From Flavobacteriaceae bacterium (GTDB taxonomy: Bacteria; Bacteroidota; Bacteroidia; Flavobacteriales; Flavobacteriaceae), in the NCBI GenBank assembly GCA_021739635.1, contig JAIPBH010000008.1, positions 124,001 to 188,000 of the forward strand: a stretch of 64,000 nt of DNA, written 5' to 3'. The translations under genes were made by a program, and so were the position numbers. The notes beneath the pieces are model-generated. The model was not told the DNA's origin. It did no database searches and worked only from the letters and a program-made list of their open reading frames with translations. Positions 1 through 9,936 of this stretch are shown here, in pieces. Within the stretch, counting starts at the first letter, position 1. Each line of letters opens with the position of its first letter.

Positions 1-1376
1 ACTTCATTAGGATAAATATCGCCTAAACCTCTTAAAAACTTTATAAATTCTTTTTGCACTTCATATAAATCTTCCATCTTGATTAAAAACTTAAAGGTGC
101 TTTTTATAAGTGTTTCTAAGTTATAGTCTAAACCCGCTTCATAATGTGCTACAAGGTTTAAAATTCTGGCAAAACACAATAAATCTTCTCTCATTTCAAG
201 AGATTTATTATCTATTATTTTTTCTAAAAAGAAAATACATTTTTTGTTTTCTCCTGCACCAAAATAAAGGCTAGCTATTTTATAATAAAACACCATAATG
301 TGATGTTCATCAATTCTGTCTTGGTAATTTTTTAAATTCTCTAAAACTTTTTCCGCCATAGGTAAACCTTCTTTAAAGCTACCTTCAATAAAATGCAAAT
401 TGAATTTATTATTATAGATGTATAAAAAAGCTAACCCTTCTAAATTGTCATCTACAGGAAACCAAAGTTGCTTAGTAACATTTTCCAATTCCTCCAGCGT
501 TTTCTTAAATTTTTCATAGTGCCTTAAATAATATAAAGACTCTAACAAATAATGATTTCCTTTTAAGAAAAATACGGGATTTAAAACAATCTGATCTTTA
601 TTATCATAAAATAAAGTAACCCATTTTGCAGAATATTTATAACATGATAAAAAATCTTGGGTTAAAAAACTATACCATAAATGAGCTTTATATAACCATA
701 ATTTCTCTCTAAAACCTAAAGCAGTTATATCATACTTTGGAAGCCTATCATTAAAATACTTGGTAATTCTTTTATTTTCTTTATCATTTTTCACATAACC
801 GGTCTTAAGAAATAAACCATACAATTGAAGTGATAAATTTGATAGTTTACTAGCTAATACATTTTGCTGACTAAGCTCTTTAGCTTGTACTGTTAACTCG
901 TCAGCTCGGCTACTAATACTTCTTGTAATATATTGGGATTCAATCACTTTTTCAAGTTCAACTATTTCATAAGCAATATTTTTTTCTTCGTTGGCAATAG
1001 CTAAACTTTTTGCTTTATCTAATATTTTCAAACTTTGCCTGTACAACCCTTTATGATACAAAATCGTTGCAAAATCTAATTGTTCACGTATTTGAATTCT
1101 TATATTTTGATGTGATGGATTTAACCTTAAAGAAATAAGAATTTGCTTGTATAGATGTGCTTTTAAGTTTGATAATTGTTGTTTTTTTACTATCCCCTTT
1201 TTTAGAATTGTTGTTTCATCATAAAAAGGAAGTTTTTCAAGGATATTGAAAAGGGTTAAAAATTTTGAATCTTCATTTACACCTAATCTTCCAACATAAA
1301 GCTTAAACTGTCTTTTTTCTGATTTTGACAGCGATTTTATTAAAACAAACAAATTATCTTTTTGTTCTTTTGTCAT
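1..1376 (-). CDS. Conserved hypothetical TPR-like protein (3' part cut by window edge)
   Basis: I read this frame directly: it opens with ATG at 1376 and stays open for 458 codons to the window edge, so the C-terminus is missing. It starts MTKEQKDNLFVLIKSLSKSE and is a helical, Lys/Leu/Tyr-rich protein without signal peptide or membrane segment. Repeated helix pairs such as LDFATILYHKGLYRQSLKIL suggest tetratricopeptide-like repeats. Proteins of this appearance are common in Flavobacteriia as uncharacterised cytoplasmic TPR proteins; I know of no function. It is divergent from leuA, with about 150 bp between the two starts. Confidence 0.75.
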   Translation of the reverse strand, partial: MTKEQKDNLFVLIKSLSKSEKRQFKLYVGRLGVNEDSKFLTLFNILEKLPFYDETTILKKGIVKKQQLSNLKAHLYKQILISLRLNPSHQNIRIQIREQLDFATILYHKGLYRQSLKILDKAKSLAIANEEKNIAYEIVELEKVIESQYITRSISSRADELTVQAKELSQQNVLASKLSNLSLQLYGLFLKTGYVKNDKENKRITKYFNDRLPKYDITALGFREKLWLYKAHLWYSFLTQDFLSCYKYSAKWVTLFYDNKDQIVLNPVFFLKGNHYLLESLYYLRHYEKFKKTLEELENVTKQLWFPVDDNLEGLAFLYIYNNKFNLHFIEGSFKEGLPMAEKVLENLKNYQDRIDEHHIMVFYYKIASLYFGAGENKKCIFFLEKIIDNKSLEMREDLLCFARILNLVAHYEAGLDYNLETLIKSTFKFLIKMEDLYEVQKEFIKFLRGLGDIYPNE

Positions 1377-1524
1377 AGTTGCAAAACTAATATTAAATAA
1401 CTGAAAAACAATACATTAAACAAATAATAAATAGGTTAAACATCGTAATAAAAATATGATGTATTCTATATTTTCGAAACCAAAATATACATTCGTACTA
1501 CAATACAAAAATTTATTTTAATAA

Positions 1525-2700
1525 ATGTTAAATAAGAACGTACATATTTTTGATACAACGCTTAGAGATGGAGAGCAAGTGCCTGGCTGTAAACTAAATA
1601 CAGAACAGAAATTGATTATTGCTGAACAACTTGATTTTTTAGGTGTTGATATTATTGAAGCTGGTTTTCCTGTATCTAGTCCTGGCGACTTTAAATCGGT
1701 AGAAGCCATTTCAAAATTAATAAAACACGCGACAGTTTGTGGACTTACAAGATCGGTTGAAAATGATATAAAAGTAGCTGCTGAAGCCTTAAAATACGCT
1801 AAAAAACCAAGAATTCATACAGGTATTGGAACTTCTGATTCTCATATCCAATTTAAGTTTAAATCCACTCGTGAAGATATTTTAAAAAGAGCTTATGATG
1901 CTGTAAAATATGCTAAATCATTTGTTGAGGATGTTGAATTTTATGCCGAAGATGCTGGAAGAACTGATAATGAATTTTTAGCAAGAGTTTGCGAAACTGT
2001 CATTAAAGCAGGTGCAACTGTACTTAATATTCCAGATACTACAGGGTATTGTTTGCCACATGAATACGGAGCAAAAATTAAATATTTAAGAGAAAACGTA
2101 AAAGGTATAGATAAAGCTATTTTATCTTGCCATTGCCATAACGATTTAGGATTAGCAACAGCCAACTCTATTGAAGGCGTTATTAATGGTGCTAGACAAA
2201 TTGAGTGTACTATTAACGGTATTGGAGAACGTGCTGGAAATACTGCTCTTGAAGAAGTAGTGATGATTTTAAAACAACATCCATACCTTAATTTAGACAC
2301 AAATATTAAAACCGAAATGCTGTATGGTATTAGTCATTTAGTGTCAGATAGTATGGGAATTTATACGCAACCAAACAAAGCAATTGTTGGTGCTAACGCC
2401 TTTGCTCATAGCTCAGGCATTCATCAAGATGGCGTGATAAAAAACAGAGAAACTTACGAAATCATTGACCCAAAAGATGTTGGTGTTACTGAATCATCCA
2501 TTGTACTAACTGCCAGAAGCGGAAGAGCAGCATTAGCATACAGAGCAAAAAATATTGGATTTGAATTAACCAAATTACAATTAGACGAAATCTACTCAAC
2601 CTTTTTAGAATTTGCAGATAAAAAGAAAGAAGTAGATGATTCTGATATTCATCAAATCATTGAATCAAGTAAAGTTTATAAAGAGATTATTTCAGCATAA
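1525..2700 (+). CDS. leuA: 2-isopropylmalate synthase, short form
   Basis: Condenses acetyl-CoA with 2-oxoisovalerate in the first committed step of leucine synthesis. The catalytic TIM barrel is clear: [10 protein letters not shown] at residues 9-18, the metal-binding HCHNDLG at 203-209, and NGIGERAGN near 232. At 391 residues it lacks the roughly 120-residue C-terminal LeuA dimer domain that binds leucine in the E. coli-type enzyme, so feedback inhibition through that domain is not expected. leuB follows after 16 bp and supports isopropylmalate synthase over homocitrate or citramalate synthase. No leuC or leuD lies next to it. The ATG at 1525 is the only good start. Confidence 0.9.
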   Translation: MLNKNVHIFDTTLRDGEQVPGCKLNTEQKLIIAEQLDFLGVDIIEAGFPVSSPGDFKSVEAISKLIKHATVCGLTRSVENDIKVAAEALKYAKKPRIHTGIGTSDSHIQFKFKSTREDILKRAYDAVKYAKSFVEDVEFYAEDAGRTDNEFLARVCETVIKAGATVLNIPDTTGYCLPHEYGAKIKYLRENVKGIDKAILSCHCHNDLGLATANSIEGVINGARQIECTINGIGERAGNTALEEVVMILKQHPYLNLDTNIKTEMLYGISHLVSDSMGIYTQPNKAIVGANAFAHSSGIHQDGVIKNRETYEIIDPKDVGVTESSIVLTARSGRAALAYRAKNIGFELTKLQLDEIYSTFLEFADKKKEVDDSDIHQIIESSKVYKEIISA

Positions 2701-2716
2701 AAAAATTAAAAAGTAA

Positions 2717-3835
2717 ATGAAATTACATATTGCTGTTTTACCAGGTGATGGAATTGGTCCAGAAGTGATAGCTCAAGCTGTAAAAGTTTTGAAAGCTATT
2801 GCAATGGAATTTGGTCATATATTTACTTTTGAATATGGATTGATTGGTGGTGTAGCCATTTCTAAAACAGGAGTTGCTTTACCTGATGAAACCATCACAA
2901 TATGTAAAAATGCCGACACTGTTTTATTTGGAGCCATTGGAGAACCAAAATATAATTTTGACCCTAATGCAAAAGTAAGACCAGAACAAGGCCTTTTAAA
3001 CTTAAGAAAAGAACTTGATTTATTTGCAAATATAAGACCCGTAGTTGCATATGAAGATCTTTTAGAAAAATCTTCACTCAAAAAAAAGTTTATTAAAGAT
3101 GCCGACATAGTTATCTATAGAGAACTTACAAGTGGCATTTACTTTGGCGAAAAAACATTAAGTGATGATGGCAATACAGCTTCTGACATTTGTAAATACA
3201 CAAGATTTGAAATAGAACGCATATCACATCTAGCTTTTAAAGCTGCACAGTCAAGAAAACGAAAACTTACTTTAGTAGATAAAGCCAATGTTTTAGAAAG
3301 CTCAAGACTTTGGCGAAGAGTTATACAAGAACTTGCTCCTCAATATCCTGATGTAGCTTTAGATTTTTTATACATAGATAATGCCGCAAAACAATTAGTT
3401 GTAAACCCAAGACAGTTTGACGTTATTTTAACTGAAAACATGTTTGGCGATATTCTTTCTGAAGAAGCTAGTGTTATTGTAGGTTCTATTGGTTTATTGG
3501 CATCATCATCTTTAGGTACAAAATATTCCATGTTTGAACCCATTCATGGAGCATATTCAAAAGCAACAGATAAAGGTATTGCAAATCCAATAGCATCTAT
3601 ATTATCTGCTGCTATGTTACTTGATCATTTTGGCTTACTAGAAGAAGCAAATTTAGTAAGAAAAGCCATTGACAAATCATTACACCTTCACATAACCACA
3701 CCAGATTTAAATACTAAATATGATAATATTTCAACTAGTAAGGTTGGTGATTTTATTGAAGATTTTATTAATAATCCTGAAGAAACAAACTTAAACTTTA
3801 CAAATATCCATTTAGGACAGTCCACAATCATTTAA
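2717..3835 (+). CDS. leuB: 3-isopropylmalate dehydrogenase
   Basis: NAD-dependent oxidative decarboxylation of 3-isopropylmalate in leucine synthesis. The isocitrate/isopropylmalate dehydrogenase fold is shown by LPGDGIGPEV at the N-terminus, the substrate Arg region RPEQGLLNLRKEL, the LTENMFGDILSE metal-binding stretch, and the EPIHGAYSKATDKGIANP cofactor region that is typical of LeuB. Length (372) is normal apart from a slightly long C-terminus. It is the second gene of the leuAB pair and is followed by a strong hairpin terminator at 3877-3906, so the transcript ends here. Confidence 0.93.
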   Translation: MKLHIAVLPGDGIGPEVIAQAVKVLKAIAMEFGHIFTFEYGLIGGVAISKTGVALPDETITICKNADTVLFGAIGEPKYNFDPNAKVRPEQGLLNLRKELDLFANIRPVVAYEDLLEKSSLKKKFIKDADIVIYRELTSGIYFGEKTLSDDGNTASDICKYTRFEIERISHLAFKAAQSRKRKLTLVDKANVLESSRLWRRVIQELAPQYPDVALDFLYIDNAAKQLVVNPRQFDVILTENMFGDILSEEASVIVGSIGLLASSSLGTKYSMFEPIHGAYSKATDKGIANPIASILSAAMLLDHFGLLEEANLVRKAIDKSLHLHITTPDLNTKYDNISTSKVGDFIEDFINNPEETNLNFTNIHLGQSTII

Positions 3836-3876
3836 TTATTTGAATTAGTCACAAGCAAATTAATATTATGGATTAG

Positions 3877-3906
3877 AAAGAGCATTATAATAAATGCTCT
3901 TTTTTT
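3877..3906 (+). terminator. Intrinsic terminator of leuAB
   Basis: Arms AAAGAGCATT (3877-3886) and AATGCTCTTT (3893-3902) are perfectly complementary around a 6-nt loop, and the second arm runs into a T tract to 3906. It lies about 40 bp after the leuB stop. Confidence 0.85.
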
Positions 3907-3924
3907 ATGCTAATATTAAAAAAA

Positions 3925-4356
3925 CTAAATATAGTTTTTAACTACTTCAGATTGCTTATACAATGTTAAAAGTGCTCCAATAATCACAACATTTTTAAAA
4001 ATATATTGCCCTAACAAAGTAAAAACTAATGGTGAATGATTAAAAGATTGATTTGGAAAGAATATGAAAGGTGTAAAAGTAAATACTAAATGTATTAATG
4101 CGATGATAACGACTTGCTTTCTGAAAATATTTGAAATTAAAAAGATTCCAATTAATGTTTCCCAAATAGCCAATAAAATAATTGAAACATTTGAAGGAAT
4201 TAAACCTAATGTAAGGACATCAATAGTACTTTTAGCTAAATCTTCAGCAGGACTTAAATGATTAAAAAACTTTAATCCACCAAACCATAAATATACCAAT
4301 CCAATGGTAATAGCCAAAATATGATTCTTTTTAATTTGCTCAATAATTCTCATCAT
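3925..4356 (-). CDS. Small DoxX-like membrane protein
   Basis: A 143-residue integral membrane protein with four predicted hydrophobic helices (about residues 12-30, 55-78, 82-102 and 110-132). The motif LVYLWFGGLKFFNH in the first helix resembles the DoxX/YkgB (DUF417) families of small quinone- or redox-associated membrane proteins. The substrate is unknown. Two in-frame ATGs stand side by side at the start. It is convergent with leuB across the terminator and about 100 bp after the next upstream minus-strand gene, so it may share that transcript. Confidence 0.6.
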   Translation of the reverse strand: MMRIIEQIKKNHILAITIGLVYLWFGGLKFFNHLSPAEDLAKSTIDVLTLGLIPSNVSIILLAIWETLIGIFLISNIFRKQVVIIALIHLVFTFTPFIFFPNQSFNHSPLVFTLLGQYIFKNVVIIGALLTLYKQSEVVKNYI

Positions 4357-4458
4357 AATTCATTAAATTTTAGTCAGTTTACAATTAATAAAATATTAAT
4401 TTTTTTTAAAAGTAATATTTTTAGATTTACAAAAAATTTAATTAATTTTTTTAACAAA

Positions 4459-5550
4459 TTATGCCCCAACAATCATTTTTGAATACGTCCCAAATATTTT
4501 TTTTGATATCATTACAATAGTAACACAAATACATGTTACAATTACAAAAAGTATCATAGCACCAAAAACAACATTAAAAGGCTCTATGTTTTTGGCAGCA
4601 ATAACAAACATAAATAATGGAGAAATGACATATAAAATAGACCCATGTATAAAATAAATAGAAAAAGAATCTCTTGCAATAGGGTTTAACCACTTGGGTT
4701 GATTTTTTTCAAGCCTTTTGAACATTAAAATTATAATAAATGCAAAGCATATTTTTTGAATATAGAAAGCCATTTCTCTTAATGACACAGTTCCAATGAT
4801 ATCAATTTTATTTTTATAAAAATAAAATAGAATTACAGTGCTCATTAAAGCTATTAAAACAAAAACACCTTTGTAAGTATTTATGATACTTAATTTTTTG
4901 TTTAAATCATCTCCCAAATAGATTCCAAGAGCATAGGCTCCCATAAAATAAATCATGGTTTCAATACTTAAATTGTAATCTGTTAAATTTTGAACTCTTG
5001 ATATAAAAAGCGGCAATATTATAATTAAAGCAAAGAGTGCTTTAGTTAATTTATTTCTTTTTTGTAGGAATTCTAAAACTGGTGTAACTAAATAAAGAAA
5101 TATTAAAACAGGAATATACCATAAAGCAAAATTGGCTTTTCCAAAAATAAAGTTCATCCAGATTTTTGAAATAGTAAATTGAACTCCTTCTTGAAAACTT
5201 GACAATTCACTAAACTTTATTTTAATGATTGTCAGCACAATCGTAAAAAACAAATAGGGTAGTAAAATATTTTTAAGTTTACTTTTATAAAATTTATAAT
5301 AGCCTTTTCGTTTTAAAACTTTTGAAAATAATATTCCAGAAATAATGGCAAAATAAAGTGTACTATCATGATAAAATATTTCACTTATCATTAACATAGT
5401 GTTTGACACATCAAACACTGTGTAGGCACCAATAAAAGCTGCAGAAACAGCATGACCTAGAACTATTTTTAAAATTGCTAATCCTCTAAAACTATGCAAA
5501 TATCCTAAAAATTCAGAATCTTTACTATTGGAGATATTTGCTTGAGTCAA
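4459..5550 (-). CDS. Acyltransferase 3 family membrane protein
   Basis: Integral membrane O-acyltransferase of the Acyl_transf_3 (OafA/WecH) family, which acylates sugars or other surface molecules. Seen: the family signature FRGLAILKIVLGH near residues 21-33 with the conserved Arg and His, then about ten hydrophobic segments over 363 residues. The acceptor cannot be told from the sequence. It starts 14 bp after the stop of the secreted esterase, so the two are probably one transcript; an acyltransferase beside an esterase hints at adding and removing acyl groups on the same kind of substrate, which is inference only. Confidence 0.82.
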   Translation of the reverse strand: MTQANISNSKDSEFLGYLHSFRGLAILKIVLGHAVSAAFIGAYTVFDVSNTMLMISEIFYHDSTLYFAIISGILFSKVLKRKGYYKFYKSKLKNILLPYLFFTIVLTIIKIKFSELSSFQEGVQFTISKIWMNFIFGKANFALWYIPVLIFLYLVTPVLEFLQKRNKLTKALFALIIILPLFISRVQNLTDYNLSIETMIYFMGAYALGIYLGDDLNKKLSIINTYKGVFVLIALMSTVILFYFYKNKIDIIGTVSLREMAFYIQKICFAFIIILMFKRLEKNQPKWLNPIARDSFSIYFIHGSILYVISPLFMFVIAAKNIEPFNVVFGAMILFVIVTCICVTIVMISKKIFGTYSKMIVGA

Positions 5551-5564
5551 TTGTAATTTCAGGT

Positions 5565-6434
5565 TTAATATTGATGAAATGCTTCTGAAACAAATTTTAA
5601 CACATCAGGAAGTGATTCTCTCCAATACGTCCAGGTGTGTGCTCCATTTCTGATTCTAAACTCATGCTTTACATCTTTTTTTCTTAAAGCAATATGTACC
5701 AAACTGTTTCCTTCAAAAAGGAAATCATCGTCACCACAATCAATATACCATCTAACGGCCTGAATTTGCTCTTTACTCATATTTTCAATAAGAGAAAGAG
5801 CATTATGCTTAGGAAAATAATTTTGTGCCAATATACTATCAACTTCAACTTTCATGAAATTTTTAGCAAAATCTTGTACTTCTTTAACATTTTTAGGACC
5901 TATATATGCACTTAATGGGCATGCAGATGAAAACAATTCTGGATGACGCAAAGCATATATAAAAGAACCTCCACCACCCATAGATAATCCCGCTATAGCT
6001 CTAAATCGCTTTTCAGTTTTTATACGATATGTTTTTTCAACGTAAGGCATAAACTCCTTAAAAAAATAATCTTCATAATCCCAATCACCTCTCATATCAT
6101 TAAAATAACCCATTCTATTTGTAAATGCATCTGGCATCACAATAATCATTGGGGTTGCGGTACCTTCTTTAATTGCATTGTCTGTAATATTTAAAACTTC
6201 CCCAAACTGAACCCATCCTGTTTGGTCATCACCAGCTCCATGAAGTAAATACAAAACTGGGTAACTCCTTTGAGAAGTTTCATAATCAGGTGGCAAATAA
6301 ATAGCAAAATTACGTTCTGTTTTAAGTATTTTACTTGAGTGTGATAATTTATCAAATACTTTTCCAGTTTGAGCGTAAGTTGTTATTGAAATACATAAAC
6401 TACAAGTGATAATTTTTAGAAAATGATGCATCAT
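5565..6434 (-). CDS. Secreted alpha/beta-hydrolase esterase (esterase D/Fes-like)
   Basis: Periplasmic or secreted esterase of the esterase-D family (PF00756 type), which includes feruloyl, acetylxylan and enterobactin esterases. The N-terminus (about 22 residues, ending TTYAQ) is a signal peptide. The oxyanion/N-terminal block YPVLYLLHGAGDD and the nucleophile elbow GLSMGGGGS are clear, with a late HTWTYW supplying the catalytic His. The 289-residue length is normal. The natural substrate is unknown; plant-polysaccharide side-chain esters are common for this family. An ATG three residues in is an alternative start that leaves the signal peptide intact. Confidence 0.82.
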   Translation of the reverse strand: MMHHFLKIITCSLCISITTYAQTGKVFDKLSHSSKILKTERNFAIYLPPDYETSQRSYPVLYLLHGAGDDQTGWVQFGEVLNITDNAIKEGTATPMIIVMPDAFTNRMGYFNDMRGDWDYEDYFFKEFMPYVEKTYRIKTEKRFRAIAGLSMGGGGSFIYALRHPELFSSACPLSAYIGPKNVKEVQDFAKNFMKVEVDSILAQNYFPKHNALSLIENMSKEQIQAVRWYIDCGDDDFLFEGNSLVHIALRKKDVKHEFRIRNGAHTWTYWRESLPDVLKFVSEAFHQY

Positions 6435-6561
6435 GATTCACATTATTATTATGACAACAATTTAAAACTAATTCAATTCAAAATCAATGATTAACAAAAA
6501 TATTTACAAGCTGTATATAAGCTCAATACACCCATTTTTAATAAATCCACTTTAGATACCC

Positions 6562-7530
6562 TTAAATTAAATTCCTTGTTGCAAACTTTGAAGCTATAAT
6601 ACTAATAATTAATATTTGAATAGCATGAAACAACATAAGTGGTAATAAAATAATACCAATAGTTGCTGAATTTCCAAATAAAATAGCTGAAAAAACAGTA
6701 CCATGTAGCAATGATTTTTTGGTGCCACAAAACTGAGCTGTAATTTGATCTTCTTTGTTAAAGTTCAATTTTTTAGAAACATATTCAGTCATAGAAAATA
6801 CAATGAAAAACAAAATTAATACAGCAATTAGTAGGAACAGAAAATCTAACAATGAAACCGAGCTAAATATATGTTCTGAGAAAGATTCAGAAAAACTCCT
6901 GTAAATAATTAATAAGATCATAGACTTATCAAACAAGGTAAGTTTGCTATTATATTTACGTGCAAATTGACCAAAAAAACGTTGCAAAATAATACCTAAA
7001 ACCACTGGCAAAATAATTTGTATTATAAGCCTCATATAAATTTCATGAAAATCAAAATCTGTATGAGTGTCATTTACAAACAGTCCCATCCAAAGCGGTG
7101 TAATAACAATCCCTATAATTCCAGAAATACTAGCATTGAAAATAGCTGCAGGAATATTTCCTTTAGCTATAGAAACCATCACTACTGATGATGACACAGT
7201 AGAAGGTAATGCTGCTAAAAAAAAGAAAGCCAGCCATATGATTTCTTGTTCTTGTGTTTGTAATAATGGGTAAAATCCTAAAACAATTAAAGGAAAAATT
7301 AAAAATGTTGATGTTTGCACTAACAGATGCAATTTCCAGTTTTTAAGTCCTGCTTTAAGTTTATCATGACTTAATTTAAGGCCATAAAAAAAGAAAATTA
7401 ATAAAATTCCTATAGTGCTAATAGTTTTTAGAGGAATTTGGCTTTCTTTCGAACCCCATTGAGGGAAAAAATAAGAGATACCTATTACTACAATAATAGC
7501 AAGTACAAACTTATCAATCTTTATTTTCAT
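6562..7530 (-). CDS. Bile acid:sodium symporter-like transporter (SBF-like)
   Basis: Ten-helix membrane transporter of the BASS/SBF-like superfamily (PF13593 type). Evidence is overall topology (322 residues, almost wholly hydrophobic), the N-terminal TIGILLIFFFYGLKL and the family-typical TVSSSVVMVSIAKGN and FCGTKKSLLHG stretches. Bacterial members carry organic acids and rarely bile acids; the substrate here is unknown. It starts 20 bp after the argH stop on the same strand, so it may be the last gene of the arginine operon, in which case an amino-acid-related role would be worth testing. Confidence 0.78.
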   Translation of the reverse strand: MKIKIDKFVLAIIVVIGISYFFPQWGSKESQIPLKTISTIGILLIFFFYGLKLSHDKLKAGLKNWKLHLLVQTSTFLIFPLIVLGFYPLLQTQEQEIIWLAFFFLAALPSTVSSSVVMVSIAKGNIPAAIFNASISGIIGIVITPLWMGLFVNDTHTDFDFHEIYMRLIIQIILPVVLGIILQRFFGQFARKYNSKLTLFDKSMILLIIYRSFSESFSEHIFSSVSLLDFLFLLIAVLILFFIVFSMTEYVSKKLNFNKEDQITAQFCGTKKSLLHGTVFSAILFGNSATIGIILLPLMLFHAIQILIISIIASKFATRNLI

Positions 7531-7550
7531 AGTTATAAATATAGAAACCC

Positions 7551-8825
7551 TTAGCTAGGAAACTTGGCTCTAATCTTATCTAAACACAAATTATGAATGC
7601 TCCCAACATGTGTGTGTTTTTTTGAAGTATCTGGCACATAAGTGCCGTCTTGCACTTGACCCCCAATTTTTTGATACGCTTCCCTAAACGTTTGTCCTTC
7701 AACAACCAATGTGTTAATATTATCGACCGTAAATAAGTATTTATACAAATCGCTATGTACATTAATATCGTTTACAATGATTTGTTGAATGGAATAATTG
7801 AAAATATCAAGAATATCTTTCACCTCCTCAAATGCAGCTATCATATTTTCTTTTAACAATTGAAAATCTCTATGGTAACCACTTGGCAAATTATTGGTTA
7901 TTAAAATCATTTCAGTTTGCAAAGACTGAATTTTGTTACATTTTCCACGTATTAATTCAAACACATCTGGATTTTTTTTATGGGGCATAATGCTACTGCC
8001 TGTGGTTAGTTCATCTGGAAAGGAAATAAAACCAAAATTCTGACTCATATACAAACAGACATCCATAGCAAAACGCGCCATGGTGTTACATAAACCTCCT
8101 AACGCGGCCGCAATAGTACGCTCGTTTTTACCACGACTCATTTGAGCTGCTACCACATTGTATTTTAAAGTTTCAAAACCCATTTCTTTAGTGGTAAACT
8201 CCCTATCAATTGGAAACGAACTACCATAACCAGCTGCAGAACCCAGAGGATTTTGATCGACTGTTTTGATAGCTGCGTTCAATAAATACACATCATCAAT
8301 CATTAATTCGGCATACGCAGAAAACCATAACCCAAAAGATGATGGCATGGCGACTTGTAAATGCGTATAACCAGGTAGCACCTTGTTTTTATGTGTTTCG
8401 GCTAAGTCTAAAAGTGTATTAAAAAACACAAGCGTTTTTTCTTTTACTAAACCTAAATTTTCTTTGTAATATAAGTGAAGTGCTACTAAAACTTGATCGT
8501 TTCTAGAACGTGCAGTATGTATTTTTTTTCCAACATCACCTAAACTTTTAGTCAGTTCAAACTCTATTTTAGAATGTACATCTTCAAATTGTTGGTCTAT
8601 GGCAAACGTACCATTTTCAATTTGAGTTTCTATTTTTTTTAAGCCTCCTAATAATTCTATTAACTCATTAGTAGAAATTATTCCTACTTTTTGAAGCATT
8701 TTAGCATGAGCTCTAGATGCAATAACATCGTATTTTGCTATGTGAATATCAATTTCTCTATCGTTGCCAACAGTAAATTGCTCTATTTTTTTATCGATTG
8801 ATATGCCTTTGTCCCAGAGTTTCAT
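7551..8825 (-). CDS. argH: Argininosuccinate lyase
   Basis: Splits argininosuccinate into arginine and fumarate, the last step of arginine synthesis. Fumarase/aspartase superfamily: HTARSRND at residues 103-110, the TH pair at 154-155 and the signature GSSIMPHKKNPD at 276-287 holding the catalytic Ser loop. Length 424 is slightly short but complete. It is the last arg gene of the operon. The short gap to argE carries four tandem copies of an 8-bp unit just before this start codon. Confidence 0.95.
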   Translation of the reverse strand: MKLWDKGISIDKKIEQFTVGNDREIDIHIAKYDVIASRAHAKMLQKVGIISTNELIELLGGLKKIETQIENGTFAIDQQFEDVHSKIEFELTKSLGDVGKKIHTARSRNDQVLVALHLYYKENLGLVKEKTLVFFNTLLDLAETHKNKVLPGYTHLQVAMPSSFGLWFSAYAELMIDDVYLLNAAIKTVDQNPLGSAAGYGSSFPIDREFTTKEMGFETLKYNVVAAQMSRGKNERTIAAALGGLCNTMARFAMDVCLYMSQNFGFISFPDELTTGSSIMPHKKNPDVFELIRGKCNKIQSLQTEMILITNNLPSGYHRDFQLLKENMIAAFEEVKDILDIFNYSIQQIIVNDINVHSDLYKYLFTVDNINTLVVEGQTFREAYQKIGGQVQDGTYVPDTSKKHTHVGSIHNLCLDKIRAKFPS

Positions 8826-8834
8826 TTCTTAATG

Positions 8835-8866
8835 TTGATTTGTTGATTTGTTGATTTGTTGATTTG
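8835..8866. repeat. Four tandem 8-bp repeats before argH
   Basis: TTGATTTG is repeated exactly four times on the plus strand (CAAATCAA on the coding strand), filling most of the 42-bp gap between argE and argH and ending ten bases from the argH start codon. Such repeats can change copy number by slippage. Confidence 0.9.
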
Positions 8867-8867
8867 T

Positions 8868-9935
8868 TTAAACGATTACCCGATTCAACAATTCAACATA
8901 AATTTTAATTCCTTCTTCTATTTCATGCAAATGAATATATTCATCGGCTGAATGTGAGCGTGGACTATCGCCTGGCCCTAATTTTAAAGATTTACATGAT
9001 AACCATGCTTGATCTGATAATGTTGGCGAGCCATAAGTTGTTCTACCCAACCCAATACCTGCTTGTACCAACGGATGTTCCACAGGAATGGATGATGAAT
9101 TTAAATTCAAACTACGTGGTGTAATGCTGGAACATGGTGCATTTTTTTGTAAAAAATCAGCAATTTCCTTATTTGTATATTTATCATTAACACGCACATC
9201 TATAACTAAATCTACTTCGGCTGGCACTACATTATGTTGTTTTCCGGCATTGATTTGAGTAACGGTTAATTTCACATCGCCCAAAGTTTCAGAACTTTTT
9301 TCAAACTTTAAATCCTTAAACCATTGCAAGGTTTCTGTAAGTTTATAAATAGGATTATCATCATTCGGATGTGCTGCATGACTTGCCGTTCCTTTTACTT
9401 TCGCATCAAAAACCACCAAACCTTTTTCTGCAACTGCTAAATTCATCAATGTGGGTTCTCCAACAATGGCGACATCAATGTTCGGTATGATTTTTAACAT
9501 GCTGTTCAATCCGTTAGGCCCACTACTTTCTTCTTCCGCAGAAGCAACCATAATCAAATTATATTTTAAATCTTTATGATTGTAAAAATAAGTAAATGTG
9601 GCAATTAAAGACACCAAGCAACCACCAGCATCATTACTACCCAAACCGTATAATTTCCCGTTTTCAACAATGGCTTTAAATGGGTCTTTGGTGTAGGCTG
9701 AATTAGGTTTTACTGTATCATGATGCGAGTTGAGTAACATATTTGGTTTGCTATCATCAAAATATTTATTAACTGCCCAAACGTTGTTTTGGTTTCGTTT
9801 ATAATCTATTTTGTTACGATTAAACCAAGCTTCTATATGCGACGCTGTAGCATCTTCTTCCGAAGAAAAAGAAGTAGTTTCTATCAATTGTTTTAAAAGT
9901 GCTATTGCATCGTTTGTTAAGTCTTGTAACGCCAT
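8868..9935 (-). CDS. argE: M20-family deacylase, ArgE-type (N-acylcitrulline deacylase)
   Basis: Zinc-dependent M20 peptidase-fold amidohydrolase. Metal and catalytic positions are visible: HHD at 71-73, GSNDAGG near 99-105, AEEESSG near 133-139, GEPT, and a late RSHSADEY. Because the operon's carbamoyltransferase is of the succinylornithine type, the likely substrate is N-succinyl- (or acetyl-) citrulline rather than N-acetylornithine; this is inference from pathway logic. Length 355 is normal. It starts one base after the argB stop, so translation is probably coupled. Confidence 0.85.
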   Translation of the reverse strand: MALQDLTNDAIALLKQLIETTSFSSEEDATASHIEAWFNRNKIDYKRNQNNVWAVNKYFDDSKPNMLLNSHHDTVKPNSAYTKDPFKAIVENGKLYGLGSNDAGGCLVSLIATFTYFYNHKDLKYNLIMVASAEEESSGPNGLNSMLKIIPNIDVAIVGEPTLMNLAVAEKGLVVFDAKVKGTASHAAHPNDDNPIYKLTETLQWFKDLKFEKSSETLGDVKLTVTQINAGKQHNVVPAEVDLVIDVRVNDKYTNKEIADFLQKNAPCSSITPRSLNLNSSSIPVEHPLVQAGIGLGRTTYGSPTLSDQAWLSCKSLKLGPGDSPRSHSADEYIHLHEIEEGIKIYVELLNRVIV

Positions 9936-9936
9936 A

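Noticed and set aside
1456-1521. 21-codon ORF directly before leuA as a leucine leader.
   Set aside because: Only two leucines, no run of them, and a possible promoter box (TATTTTCG) lies within it.
8868-9935. M20 gene as dapE (succinyl-diaminopimelate desuccinylase).
   Set aside because: Position one base after argB and before argH in an otherwise complete arginine operon makes the ArgE role far more likely.
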